Assembly: GCF_008386575.1 (NCBI RefSeq)
Contig: NZ_VUOA01000037.1
Location: 62,001-126,000, forward strand
From: Salinarimonas soli
Lineage (GTDB): Bacteria; Pseudomonadota; Alphaproteobacteria; Rhizobiales; Beijerinckiaceae
Direction: 5' to 3'
DNA: 64,000 nt
Every line of letters begins with the position of its first letter. Position 1 is the first letter of the stretch. The translations under genes were made by a program, and so were the position numbers. This document shows positions 27,346-36,336 of the stretch, in pieces. The notes under the pieces are model-generated. The model saw nothing but the letters and a program-made list of their open reading frames with translations, ran no database searches and was not told the origin of the DNA.

Positions 27346-28119
27346 TCAAACCGGCGCGCACCGCTCCTCGAATCGTGGCCGCCAGTCGCTTGCCTCGATC
27401 CACGCAAGAAGGCTCTCCTGCGTCGGTGAGCGCCCCTCGACCTGGAGGACGGTCCGCCAGGCGAGGCACAGCATGCAGGACATCACGGGCGCCCGCCCAA
27501 GGCGCGGGCGCTCCAGAATCGGGCGCAAGGTCGGCATGCCTGTGCCGAGCATGACCACGGCATCGAGATTGCGCCCACCAAGCGCGTCGAGCGCCTCCCG
27601 GGCGCCGGATGCGCGCATGGAGTAGATCGGGTGAAAGGCGCCCTCGTCTGGGGCGGCGCTCGCCACCTCGGCGGCCTCGATCCCTCGCTCGCGCCAATAG
27701 CCCACGCTCGCCTCGGTCAGGCCCGCCGGATAGGGGCTCACGAAACCGACGCGGCGGGCTCCGCTGACCCGCAGGGCATCGACGACGGCCTTGGCGCTGG
27801 TGATCACCGCGACGCCGAGGCGCTCCTCCAGCCGGGCCACGATCTCGTCCTCGCGCTGCGCCCCCACGAGATAGGACGCGCCTGTGCACGCGATCGCCAC
27901 GGCGGCGATCGGCGCGTTGGCGAACTGCGCGACTGCGTCGTCGAGGCGGTCGTAGTAATCGACCAGCCGCTCTTCGATCGTCCCGCGTGCGCTGGTCAGG
28001 CGGGCGTTGATCATGGCGATCCCAGCCGGCCAGAGGATCCCGAACTCCGGCTCGACGGTGGTGTTCGCTTGGGGCGTCAGCACGCCGACGAGGCCGCGCG
28101 GTGCGTATTCGAGTGCCAT
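27346..28119 (-). CDS. Asp/Glu racemase superfamily enzyme (maleate isomerase / arylmalonate decarboxylase-like)
   Basis: The 257-residue product opens with GVLTPQANTTVEPEF (residues 12-26), the anion-binding NTTVEPE block of maleate cis-trans isomerases and arylmalonate decarboxylases. Cys78 (ACTGASY) and Cys215 (SCMLCLAW) occupy the two half-site positions used by cofactor-free racemases and isomerases. Such enzymes process malonate- or maleate-like dicarboxylates released by ring cleavage. It diverges from an SsuBC-type importer across a palindrome-containing promoter region, which ties it to the catabolic island. Confidence 0.85.
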   Translation of the reverse strand: MALEYAPRGLVGVLTPQANTTVEPEFGILWPAGIAMINARLTSARGTIEERLVDYYDRLDDAVAQFANAPIAAVAIACTGASYLVGAQREDEIVARLEERLGVAVITSAKAVVDALRVSGARRVGFVSPYPAGLTEASVGYWRERGIEAAEVASAAPDEGAFHPIYSMRASGAREALDALGGRNLDAVVMLGTGMPTLRPILERPRLGRAPVMSCMLCLAWRTVLQVEGRSPTQESLLAWIEASDWRPRFEERCAPV

Positions 28120-28144
28120 GGGTGCCAGCTTTGCGGGGCCAACG

Positions 28145-28177
28145 TTGACAGGCAGCTTGTATTAATTAGCATACAAG
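28145..28177. promoter_or_regulatory. Catabolic-island promoter with palindromic operator A
   Basis: CTTGTAT (28156-28162) and ATACAAG (28171-28177) form a perfect inverted repeat around TAATTAGC. On the plus strand TTGACA (28145-28150) with TAGCAT (28167-28172), 16 bases apart, would fire toward the importer genes, and the palindrome overlaps the -10. The half-site TTGTAT resembles sites of HutC-type GntR regulators. A related element lies at 31233-31254. Confidence 0.65.
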
Positions 28178-28344
28178 ATCAAGAATCCGACATCGATCGC
28201 GGAGGCGAGCCTTGCTGGTGACGGCCGTTCTCACGACGCAGACGTGGTCCCGCGCTCACGGCCACGACCGCCTGCTCGCCGAGGTCGCATTCGAGGCGGT
28301 GCCGCGGCACGGCGCCCGGCCCAAATCCCGTATCGAGGTGGCAG

Positions 28345-29166
28345 ATGTCGTCCGTGGCGCGTGAGATCACCCGGCCGGACGCCGCGCCGGCCGCCATCGC
28401 GATGGCGGGAATCGAGAAATGGTACGGTACCGGCCTATCCCAGGTGCATGCCCTCGCCCGCACCGACCTGTCGGTTCCGCAGGGCGAGTTGCTGGTGCTG
28501 CTTGGAGCGTCCGGCTGCGGCAAGACCACCCTTCTGCGCATGATCGGCGGCCTCATCGAGCCCACGGGCGGCGAGATGCGGATCGAGGGGCGGCCGCTCT
28601 GGCGCGACGGACGGCGCCAGGACGAGGCGGTGGCCGAGCTCGGCATGGTCTTCCAGGAGGCGAACCTCTTCCCGTGGCTCACGATCGAGGGGAACATCGC
28701 GCTGCCCCTGGAGCTGAAGGGGGTCGGCAGAAGCGAGCGGCTCGCCCGCGCCCGGGAGCTCACGCGGCTCGTCGGGATCGGCGGCTTCGAGGCCCGCTGG
28801 CCGAAGGAGCTGTCGGGCGGCATGCGCCAGCGCGCGGCCATCGCCCGCGCCCTGTCCTATGATCCCGACATCCTGCTCATGGACGAGCCCTTCGGCGCCC
28901 TCGACGCCATGACCCGTGACGCCATGAACCTGGAGCTGCAGCGGATCTGGATGGAGACGGGCAAAACCATCGTCCTCGTCACGCATTCGATCACCGAGGC
29001 GGTGTTCCTCGCCGACCGGATCGTGCTGCTCTCGCCCCGCCCCGGGCGGATCGACACGATCGTCGACGTGCCGATCCCGCGGCCGCGCACGCTCGACGCG
29101 CAGAGCCTGCCCGTGTTCCAGGACGTCGCGCGGCGGCTGCGCCACCGCCTCAACGAGATCAGCTAG
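28345..29166 (+). CDS. ABC importer ATPase (SsuB/TauB-type)
   Basis: The 273-residue ATPase has Walker A GASGCGKTT, Q-loop VFQEANLFPWLTIEGNI, signature [15 protein letters not shown] and Walker B DILLMDEPFGALDAMTR, all typical of the nitrate/sulfonate/taurine subfamily. The start is supported by GAGG seven bases upstream. The gene is followed after 12 bases by its permease, while the binding protein is 4.5 kb away across the enzyme genes. The binding-protein subfamily admits aromatic, pyrimidine and organosulfur substrates. Confidence 0.93.
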   Translation: MSSVAREITRPDAAPAAIAMAGIEKWYGTGLSQVHALARTDLSVPQGELLVLLGASGCGKTTLLRMIGGLIEPTGGEMRIEGRPLWRDGRRQDEAVAELGMVFQEANLFPWLTIEGNIALPLELKGVGRSERLARARELTRLVGIGGFEARWPKELSGGMRQRAAIARALSYDPDILLMDEPFGALDAMTRDAMNLELQRIWMETGKTIVLVTHSITEAVFLADRIVLLSPRPGRIDTIVDVPIPRPRTLDAQSLPVFQDVARRLRHRLNEIS

Positions 29167-29178
29167 CGAGGTGCCGAC

Positions 29179-30006
29179 ATGAGCGATGCGATCGTCTCCC
29201 CCGCCGCGCCGCCCGCTCAGGCCCGCCGACCCGCCATCTCCCGCGCGGCCCTGCTTCCCTGGATCACCACGCCGGCCCTCGTGATCGCCTTCGTGGCCCT
29301 GTGGCACGACTACGTGACCCGCAATAACGTGTCGGCCTTCATCCTGCCGGCGCCGGGCTCGGTCTGGTCCGCCTGGGTCGAGATGCTGTGGTCGTCGCGC
29401 GCCTGGGGGCATACCTGGATGACCGTCTACGCGACGCTCTACGGCTTTGCCTGGGCGCTCGTGATCGGGGTCGGGCTCGGCGTCGCCATCGCCCGCGTGC
29501 GCTGGCTCGAGACCACGCTCAACCCCTTCATCGTGGCCACGCAGGTGATCCCGAAGGTCGCCCTCGTGCCGCTCTTCGTGGTGTGGTTCGGTTTCGGCAT
29601 CACCTCGAAGGTGATCGTCGCGGCGGTGCTGGCCTTCTTCCCGATTCTCACGAACACGGTCTTGGGCGTCAAATCCATCGATGCCGGCCATCGCGACGTG
29701 ATGACGAGCCTCAACGCGACGCGCTGGCAGATCTTCCGCCGCCTCGAGCTGCCCTCGGCGCTGCCCTACATCCTGACGGGCATGGAGGTCGGCATCGTGC
29801 TCGCGATCATCGGGGCGATCGTCGGCGAATATCTGGGCGGCAACAATGGGCTCGGCGCCATGCTGATCGCCAAGATGAACGCCTACGAGACGGACGCGCT
29901 CTTCGCGGTGGTCATCCACATGACGCTGCTCGGCTTCATCTTCTACTTCGGGATCGGCGCGCTGCGGCGGATGCTCATTCCCTGGCACCAGTCCTCGGGG
30001 CGGTAA
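29179..30006 (+). CDS. ABC importer permease (SsuC/TauC-type)
   Basis: This 275-residue inner-membrane permease has about six segments. PALVIAFVALWHDYV is TM1. The ATPase-contact loop MTSLNATRWQIFRRLELPSA and AIIGAIVGEYLGGNNGLGAM are standard for this subfamily. It partners the upstream ATPase and meets the convergent monooxygenase gene 10 bases later. Confidence 0.93.
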   Translation: MSDAIVSPAAPPAQARRPAISRAALLPWITTPALVIAFVALWHDYVTRNNVSAFILPAPGSVWSAWVEMLWSSRAWGHTWMTVYATLYGFAWALVIGVGLGVAIARVRWLETTLNPFIVATQVIPKVALVPLFVVWFGFGITSKVIVAAVLAFFPILTNTVLGVKSIDAGHRDVMTSLNATRWQIFRRLELPSALPYILTGMEVGIVLAIIGAIVGEYLGGNNGLGAMLIAKMNAYETDALFAVVIHMTLLGFIFYFGIGALRRMLIPWHQSSGR

Positions 30007-30016
30007 CCCGGCGGGC

Positions 30017-31207
30017 TCACGCCGCAGCCGCCATCCGCAGCCCCTCGATCATCGAGCTGCGCATGAGATGCGCTTTCAGGCGCTCCCGGTCGGCCGTGAT
30101 CGCCTGAAGGCCGGCGAGGATCTCGCGCCGCGCGACTGGGTCGCGCTCGCGCATCCGGGCACGGTTGCGGTCGGCTTGGGCGAGGATCTGCTCGGCCGCG
30201 ACGGGCCGGCGGCTGCGGTCATAGGCGTCGAGGCGGGCGAGGGGGGCGCCACGGCGCAGGATGGCGGTGATCGCGTCCGTGAGCGCGAAAGCATCGTGCA
30301 GGCCGCCATTGAGGCCCATGCCGCCCGCCGGACTGTTGAGATGCGCGGCGTCGCCCGCGAGAGCGACACGCCCGACGCGGTAGGCTGGCACGATGCGCTG
30401 ATGCACGCGGTAGGCCCGCTTCTCCAAGACCCGATAAGGCTCGCTGCGGGGAACGATCTCCTGGAGGCTCGCCTCGACCGCCTCGTCGGCGAGCTGATCG
30501 TCGATGGAGCGATCCTCCCGCGGATAGATCGAGACGCGCCAGCGGCCCGGAACCTTGAGAAGGCTGAAATTGCCTCCGTCCGTCCAACAATAGCTGACGT
30601 TGGAGAGCCCCTCCAGGTGCTCCTCGAACGGAACGTCCGTGGTCACGAGAAGGGTCGTTTCCGGATAGGTCTCGCCCTCGAATGGCAGGGCGAGCGACCG
30701 CCGCACGAGGCTTCGCGCCCCGTCCGTACCGATGAGCAGGCGAGCCCGCACCCGCTCGCCGCCCTCCGTCGTGACCGCGACGCCCGCGTCGTCGTGCTCG
30801 ATGCCGGAAAGCGGCGTTCCGAATCGCAGGACGGCCCGACCTTCCCCCCGCAGCCGCGACAGCAGTGCGAGCGAGAGCTTCCACTGCTCGCATTGCAGGC
30901 GGTAGGGGTGGTTCGTCTCGCCAGCGAGCACCGAGAGGTCGAACACGGCCCGTTCCCCGCTCGGGTGGAGGCGAATCTGCCAGTCGGGGCAGACGAGACC
31001 GCCGGCGAGGAGCTCGTCCGTGATCCCGAACGGCTCCAGCATGTCGAGGGTCGGCGGGTGGAAGGTGGAGGCGCGAAGGTCCCGGACCACCTCCGTCTCG
31101 GCCTCGAACAGCTGAACGTCGATCCCGGCCCCGGCGAGGAGGAACGCGGCGCACAGGCCGACGGGACCTCCTCCGACGACGATGACCTCGCAGTCGCTCG
31201 TCTCCAT
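30017..31207 (-). CDS. FAD-dependent monooxygenase (PHBH/PheA family)
   Basis: A 396-residue class A flavoprotein monooxygenase. It has the FAD-binding GGGPVGL (residues 12-18), the DG motif LIGTDGARSLVRRSL, and the GD motif VALAGDAAHLNSPAGGMGLN that contacts both FAD and NAD(P)H. These enzymes hydroxylate aromatic or heteroaromatic rings using NAD(P)H and O2. No signal peptide is present. It diverges from the SDR/aldehyde-dehydrogenase genes, with a TTGACG-N17-TAATTG promoter overlapped by a palindrome. The length equals that of single-domain hydroxylases. Confidence 0.9.
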   Translation of the reverse strand: METSDCEVIVVGGGPVGLCAAFLLAGAGIDVQLFEAETEVVRDLRASTFHPPTLDMLEPFGITDELLAGGLVCPDWQIRLHPSGERAVFDLSVLAGETNHPYRLQCEQWKLSLALLSRLRGEGRAVLRFGTPLSGIEHDDAGVAVTTEGGERVRARLLIGTDGARSLVRRSLALPFEGETYPETTLLVTTDVPFEEHLEGLSNVSYCWTDGGNFSLLKVPGRWRVSIYPREDRSIDDQLADEAVEASLQEIVPRSEPYRVLEKRAYRVHQRIVPAYRVGRVALAGDAAHLNSPAGGMGLNGGLHDAFALTDAITAILRRGAPLARLDAYDRSRRPVAAEQILAQADRNRARMRERDPVARREILAGLQAITADRERLKAHLMRSSMIEGLRMAAAA

Positions 31208-31232
31208 CGCTCCCTCGCAGCCCCGAATTGAC

Positions 31233-31270
31233 GTTGTCTTACAATTAAGACAAGCTGCTCGCCTCGTCAA
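31233..31270 (-). promoter_or_regulatory. Monooxygenase promoter with palindromic operator B
   Basis: TTGTCTTA (31234-31241) and TAAGACAA (31246-31253) are a perfect inverted repeat around CAAT. On the minus strand TTGACG (31265-31270) and TAATTG (31242-31247), 17 bases apart, form a promoter for the monooxygenase, with the palindrome over the -10. In the minus orientation 16 of 22 bases match operator A (shared CTTGT-x-TTAATT and ACAA). Confidence 0.7.
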
Positions 31271-31285
31271 AGAAAGCCTGCCGCG

Positions 31286-32068
31286 ATGCCCGCAGCCGAC
31301 GCGATCGCCCTGTCCCCTCCCGCCGGCAGCCGGGTCGCCGTGGTCGGCGCGGCGGGCGGCATCGGGCGGTGCCTCGTCGAGCGGCTGCTGGCCGCGGGCT
31401 GTCAGGTCGCGGCCCTGGACCTGCCCGCCTCCCTGGAGCGTCATCCGGTTCCGGAGGGCGTCATCGCCCATGCCCTCGATGCGACCGACGAGGGCGCCGT
31501 CGAGGATGCCTTCAGCGCGGTCCACGACGCCTTCGGCGCGCTCGACGGCCTCGTGAACCTCGTCGGCTTCACCCGTGAGCGGGTCCCCGTGTCGGAGACG
31601 CCGCTTGGAACCTGGGAGGAGGTCGTCGAGGGCAACCTCTCGTCCACCTTCCTCGCCTGCCGCGCCGCGCTGCCGCTCCTGCACCAGGGCAGGAACGCCG
31701 CCATCGTCAACACCTCGTCCGGCCTCGCCATGAAGCCGACCCCTGGCTACGGCCCGTATTCCGTCGCCAAGGCCGGGGTCCTCGCTCTGACGCGCCTGCT
31801 CGCGCAGGAGAACGCCCCGCGGGTGCGCGCCAACGCCGTCGCGCCCTCCGCCGTCGACACGGCGTTCCTGCGCGGCGGCACGGGCCGGGGAGGGGACGAC
31901 GCCTCGGCGACGCGGCTCGACGTCGAAGCCTATCTGCGCACCATCCCTCTCGGGCGGATCGCCGACGCGGACGACGTCGTCGGACCCATCCTGTTCCTGC
32001 TCGGCCCGGCCTCCGCCTATGTCACGGGGCATACCCTGCACGTGAACGGCGGGCTCCTGATGACTTGA
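31286..32068 (+). CDS. Short-chain dehydrogenase/reductase (SDR)
   Basis: The 260-residue SDR has GAAGGIG (21-27), Ser144/145 and Tyr158-x-x-x-Lys162, ending with the usual HTLHVNGGLLM. The NNAG motif is replaced by NLVG (91-94), as in several catabolic dihydrodiol or hydroxyacid dehydrogenases. It is 13 bases upstream of the aldehyde dehydrogenase, giving a two-step alcohol-to-aldehyde-to-acid reading within the island. Confidence 0.87.
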   Translation: MPAADAIALSPPAGSRVAVVGAAGGIGRCLVERLLAAGCQVAALDLPASLERHPVPEGVIAHALDATDEGAVEDAFSAVHDAFGALDGLVNLVGFTRERVPVSETPLGTWEEVVEGNLSSTFLACRAALPLLHQGRNAAIVNTSSGLAMKPTPGYGPYSVAKAGVLALTRLLAQENAPRVRANAVAPSAVDTAFLRGGTGRGGDDASATRLDVEAYLRTIPLGRIADADDVVGPILFLLGPASAYVTGHTLHVNGGLLMT

Positions 32069-32081
32069 CCCGGAGACGCCG

Positions 32082-33596
32082 ATGAACGCGCCCGTTCCCG
32101 TGCCGCACCGCGTCCCGACCCTCGTCACGAGCTTCGTCGGCGGGCGGGAGCTTGCCGGCGGGAACGAGCGCCTTCCCGTCATCTATCCCGCAACCGGAGA
32201 GCGGGTCAGCGAGCTCGCGCAAGCCGACGCCGCTGAGGTGGACGCCGCCGTGACCGCCGCCCGCCGCGCCTTCCGCTCCTCGGGCTGGGCGACGCTGTCC
32301 ACCGAGAAGCGGCAGGAGATGCTGCTCCGGCTTCATGACGCGGTGCTCGCCCACGCCGACGAGCTCGCCTATCTGGAATGCCTCAACCTCGGCGTGGTCC
32401 TGCGGGAGCTGCGCGAGCGGCACATGCGCCGCGCGGCGTACAATTTCCGCTTCTTCGCCGAGGTGATCGGCCAGGCGCGCGGCGACGTCTACGACCAGAC
32501 GGCGGGCTATCGCAGCCTCGTCGTACGCGAGCCCGTCGGCGTCGCTGCCCTGATCGCGCCCTGGAACGCGCCGACGGCGCTCGCCTCCATGAAGGTCGCG
32601 GCGGCGATCGCGTTCGGCAATACCTGCGTGCTCAAGCCCTCCGAGCAGACGCCGCTTGCACTGCGCCGCTTCGTCGAAATCCTGCACGAGGCAGGTCTCC
32701 CGGACGGCGTCGTCAACCTCGTGAACGGGCATGGCGCGGTGACCGGGGACGCGCTCGTCGCGCATTCGGAGGTCGATCTCGTCAGCTTCACCGGCGGCAC
32801 GGCCACGGGCCGGCGGATCATGGCGCGGGCTGGCGAGCGCCTCGTCCCCTGCACACTGGAGCTCGGCGGCAAGAGCGCCAACATCGTCTTCGCCTCGGCC
32901 GACCTCGACCGCGCCCTCGACGCGGCGCTCGTCGGGATCTACTCCAACAACGGCCAGCAATGCCTGGCGGGGTCTCGGATCCTTCTCGAACGCTCCATCG
33001 CGGACGACTTCATCGCACGCTTCGCCGAGCGCGCGGCCCGCATCCGGGTCGGCGACCCGATGCGCGACGACACGGAGCTCGGTCCCCTAGCCTCCGCCGC
33101 GCACCGCGACCGGGTGCTGTCCTTCGTGGAGACCGCGACGGGGGAGGGGGCCCGCCTGCTCACGGGCGGCCGTGCGGCCTCAGGGCTTGGCGCTGCCCTC
33201 GACGGCGGCTTCTTCGTGGAGCCGACCGCCGTGCTTGCCACGTCGAACGAGGCGCGCGTCTGCCAGGAGGAGATCTTCGGGCCCTTCGCGAGCTTCCTCG
33301 TCTTCGACACCTACGACCAGGGCATCGAGATGGCGAACGGCACCCGGTTCGGCCTCGTCGCCTATGTCTGGTCTGATCATCTGCCCACCGTCGAGCGCGC
33401 GAGCCGCGACCTGCGGGCCGGGGTGGTCTGGGTGAACACGCCCATGGTGCGAGAGCTGCGCGCGCCCTTCGGCGGCTACAAGGAATCGGGCGTCGGCCGC
33501 GAGGGCGGCGAGGCCTGCATGCAGTTCTACACTGAGGTGAAGACCGTCACGACGCCCGCGGCCCCGGTCACGATCCGGCGGCTCGGCCAATCCTGA
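32082..33596 (+). CDS. NAD(P)-dependent aldehyde dehydrogenase
   Basis: The 504-residue product is full length for the ALDH superfamily. It has the oxyanion-hole region APWNAPTALA, the catalytic base Glu260 in LELGGKSAN, nucleophile Cys294 in NNGQQCLAG, and the C-terminal PFGGYKESGVGREGG. This pattern is close to the betaine-aldehyde and hydroxymuconate-semialdehyde dehydrogenases. In this cluster a semialdehyde from ring cleavage or from the neighbouring SDR is a likely substrate. Confidence 0.94.
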   Translation: MNAPVPVPHRVPTLVTSFVGGRELAGGNERLPVIYPATGERVSELAQADAAEVDAAVTAARRAFRSSGWATLSTEKRQEMLLRLHDAVLAHADELAYLECLNLGVVLRELRERHMRRAAYNFRFFAEVIGQARGDVYDQTAGYRSLVVREPVGVAALIAPWNAPTALASMKVAAAIAFGNTCVLKPSEQTPLALRRFVEILHEAGLPDGVVNLVNGHGAVTGDALVAHSEVDLVSFTGGTATGRRIMARAGERLVPCTLELGGKSANIVFASADLDRALDAALVGIYSNNGQQCLAGSRILLERSIADDFIARFAERAARIRVGDPMRDDTELGPLASAAHRDRVLSFVETATGEGARLLTGGRAASGLGAALDGGFFVEPTAVLATSNEARVCQEEIFGPFASFLVFDTYDQGIEMANGTRFGLVAYVWSDHLPTVERASRDLRAGVVWVNTPMVRELRAPFGGYKESGVGREGGEACMQFYTEVKTVTTPAAPVTIRRLGQS

Positions 33597-33643
33597 GGGG
33601 CCGCCGGAATGGCCCCCGACCCCGTCACAGAGGAGCGACATCG

Positions 33644-34654
33644 ATGATCACCCGCCGCACTGCGCTCACCGGCGCCGCCGCCCTCGGCGCGTCCCTGTCC
33701 ATGCCGACGCTGATCCGGGCTCAGGCCCGCGAGCCGCTCACGGTCATGACCCCCTTCGGCTACATCTCGGACTTCATCGAGATGATGAACGCCGTCTCGG
33801 GCGGGCATTTCGCGGCGCAGGGCTTCGATGCGAAGCTTCTGGGCGGGCAGGGGACGGCCCAGGCGCTCCAGCAGCTCATCGCCGGGCAGGTCGCCTTCGT
33901 GCGCTCGGCCGCGATCGACCAGCTGCGCGCCGTCGCGACCACCAATGCGCCGCTCGTCTCCTTCTCGACGCTCTATCAGGGCTCGACCTTCCACGTGGTG
34001 AGCCTCAAGGATAAGCCGATCACCCGGGCCGAGGACTTCAAGGGCAAGACGGTCGGCCTCGTCTCCGTCGGCGGCACCACCGACACCTTCCTCGACCTCA
34101 TGCTCCAGAAGGTCGGCCTCAAGAAGGACGACGTCTGGCGCGAAGTGACGGGCAACAGCCCCGGCGCGCTCCAGGTGCTCAAGCAGGGTCGCGTCGACTG
34201 CTTCATGTGCGCGATCAACGTCGTCGTGACCCTCCAGCAGATGAAGGAGCCGATCGAGGTTTGGTCGACCGACCGCTACGCCCCCATGCCGAGCCAGTGC
34301 TACCTCACGACCCAGGCGATGATCGACACCAAGCCCGAGGTCATGCAGCGCATCACCCGGGCGATGAAGGCCTCCGTCGACGAGATGATGACGAAGCCCG
34401 TGAAGGAGATCTTCCAGCGGGCCGCGAAGGATTTCGACATCCCCGGCATCCGCGACCTCGACACCCTCGTGATGGTGGCCGACGCCGCGCGCGAGCGGCT
34501 CTGGCTTTCCGAGGGCAAGGAGAACCTCATGCGCAACGTGCCCCGGCTATGGACGGCCGGCGCCGAGGCTCTTCGCGCGAGCGGCGTGGCCGACGTGAAG
34601 AACGTCGAGGCGCTCTATACCAACCGCTTCATCGACGCGGCGAAGCCCGCGTGA
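33644..34654 (+). CDS. ABC importer substrate-binding protein (SsuA/THI5-like)
   Basis: The 336-residue protein carries a Tat-like signal: MITRRTALTGAAALGASLSM with the twin Arg, ending LIRAQA. The mature part shows LLGGQGTAQALQQLIAGQVA and FKGKTVGLVSVGGTTDTFLD, typical of NMT1/THI5-type binding proteins for taurine, sulfonates, pyrimidines and aromatic acids. It should serve the SsuBC pair at 28345-30006 even though four enzyme and pump genes lie between. A Tat signal suggests export in folded form. Confidence 0.9.
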   Translation: MITRRTALTGAAALGASLSMPTLIRAQAREPLTVMTPFGYISDFIEMMNAVSGGHFAAQGFDAKLLGGQGTAQALQQLIAGQVAFVRSAAIDQLRAVATTNAPLVSFSTLYQGSTFHVVSLKDKPITRAEDFKGKTVGLVSVGGTTDTFLDLMLQKVGLKKDDVWREVTGNSPGALQVLKQGRVDCFMCAINVVVTLQQMKEPIEVWSTDRYAPMPSQCYLTTQAMIDTKPEVMQRITRAMKASVDEMMTKPVKEIFQRAAKDFDIPGIRDLDTLVMVADAARERLWLSEGKENLMRNVPRLWTAGAEALRASGVADVKNVEALYTNRFIDAAKPA

Positions 34655-34657
34655 GGC

Positions 34658-35422
34658 CTACCCGATCGGCGTCCACCGTGCGGCGGGCCCGAGGCTGAGG
34701 CGGGTGAGGCTCATGCGGTACTCGAAGCGGTCGGGTGCATAGAGGCTCTCCTGGTGCAGCACCGGCCCGCCGGCCTCGTCGGTCATCAGGCGGCGCATGC
34801 AGATGAGCGGGCTGTCGGCGGCGACGCCGAGCGTCGCGACGGCCATTTCGCTCGCCGGCACCGCCGTGATCGCCTGCTCGGCCCGGGCCGCCAGGATGCC
34901 CTTGCGGTCGAGGGCGCGGATCACCGGCTCGCTCGCATCCGCGTTCGGGTCGAGAAGGTCGGCATGGATGGCGGGGACGAGGATCGTCGTGAGTGACATG
35001 GGCTCGCCCTTGTGCGAGCGCACCCGGAGGATCCTGAGCGCGAGGCCGGGGCCGAAGAGCGGCGCGATCTCGGGGCCCGGCTCCACCCGGTCCCAGGCCA
35101 GATTGCGCGCCGTCGTGCTCTGGTCGTAGGTGATGAGGTTCTCCAGCACGCCGGAGATGTTCGTCTTCTCCGCCGTGGCGGAGACGCGCACGGGGAAGGT
35201 CCCGACGCCGCGCACCCGCCGGATCAGCCCGTCGGCCTCGAGCTGCTCCAGGGTCCGGCGCACCGTGACGCGGCTGACCTGGTAGCGGGCGGCGAGAGCC
35301 GGTTCGGACGGCAGGCGCTCGCGGGGGTCGAGCCCACCCTCGGTCAGGCCACGCCGGAGCTCGACATAGATCCGGTGGTAGAGCGGCGCGATGCGGTGAG
35401 ATCGCGTGTTGCGTGGTGGCAT
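34658..35422 (-). CDS. GntR-family regulator, HutC/UTRA subfamily
   Basis: The 254-residue product has a winged helix (LYHRIYVELRRGLTEGGLDP, LAARYQVSRVTVRRTLEQLE, GLIRRVRGVGTFP) and a C-terminal UTRA ligand domain with the closing HQESLYAPDRFEY. HutC-type proteins bind palindromes with TTGTAT-like arms, as found at operator A. It closes the catabolic island, convergent with the binding-protein gene at a 3-base gap, and is the only regulator in the island, so it is the prime candidate for control of both divergent promoters. Confidence 0.9.
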   Translation of the reverse strand: MPPRNTRSHRIAPLYHRIYVELRRGLTEGGLDPRERLPSEPALAARYQVSRVTVRRTLEQLEADGLIRRVRGVGTFPVRVSATAEKTNISGVLENLITYDQSTTARNLAWDRVEPGPEIAPLFGPGLALRILRVRSHKGEPMSLTTILVPAIHADLLDPNADASEPVIRALDRKGILAARAEQAITAVPASEMAVATLGVAADSPLICMRRLMTDEAGGPVLHQESLYAPDRFEYRMSLTRLSLGPAARWTPIG

Positions 35423-35589
35423 GCCGCCGCTCGTCTCCCAGGTGGTGCCCGCACTCTAGCGCGTACGGGCCCGCAGGGGGAGGGCGGGATCGGTCGTTCC
35501 GGAGATGTGTCGAGCGTGCCCTCCGGGCGACGCCGCGGGTGATCTCCGCGGCGGCCGATAGGCCCTCAGATGCCCGGGTGCGTCCCGGG

Positions 35590-36132
35590 TCAGGGCAGGT
35601 CGACGCCGTCCCAGTCGCTCGAGAGGGCCTGAGCCGGGCCAGTCGCCGTGCGACTGATCGCGCCGGTGGTCTCGACGCTCGGCGGCGCGAAAGCGGCCAG
35701 GATGAGCGCGGCGACCTCGTCGGGCGGTGCCGCGAAACGGTCCGACTGGAGAGCGGCAAGCTCAGGAGGGGCGCTGGCAAGGCTCAGGGCGACAAGGGCC
35801 GCGGTCTCGGCCTCGCGTGGATCGAGGAAGCGATCGGGGCCGAGCGCCGCCTCGACCGTCTGAGCGCGAAGGCTGAGCGCGATCAGGGCCGCCGTCTCGG
35901 CCTCCCGCATGTCGGCGAAGAACGCCGGATCGACCGCCAGGAATGCAATATCATCGACGGCGCGATCCGTTGCGGGCGCCGGAAGCTGCGAGATTTGCTC
36001 GATGAGCGATGCGAGGCGCGGCGCAGGAGAGGTGAGTATTTCCTGTTCCAACCCATCCAAGAACTCGGCCCGGGCTGCACCAGAAGTGGCAAGGCAGACA
36101 GACAAGGCCAGAACCGCAGAGGTCACACGCAT
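35590..36132 (-). CDS. Secreted repeat-containing hypothetical protein
   Basis: A 180-residue protein with a Sec signal (MRVTSAVLALSVCLATSGAA, probably cleaved after RAE). The mature part is acidic and Ala-rich. It contains REAETAALIALSL, REAETAALVALSL and a diverged PDEVAALILAAF about 30 residues apart, so three helical repeats. No family is recognised. It stands alone in front of the DUF1989 gene. Confidence 0.7.
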   Translation of the reverse strand: MRVTSAVLALSVCLATSGAARAEFLDGLEQEILTSPAPRLASLIEQISQLPAPATDRAVDDIAFLAVDPAFFADMREAETAALIALSLRAQTVEAALGPDRFLDPREAETAALVALSLASAPPELAALQSDRFAAPPDEVAALILAAFAPPSVETTGAISRTATGPAQALSSDWDGVDLP

Positions 36133-36336
36133 GTTGTCGACTCCATGAACGAGCCGAGTGTGGCTATCGAAACCCTAACGTAAACCTACCAATCCTCGCT
36201 AACATCTCCTTAACCGAGCCGGCTGACCCTGCGTCGCATTAGGATCGTACCTTGGGCAGTCTCTCCCGCACGCCGGCCTCGTCACGCGCTCAGCGCTGCT
36301 CTAGAACGGGTTTTTGCCTTGGGACAGGAGGGTCGG

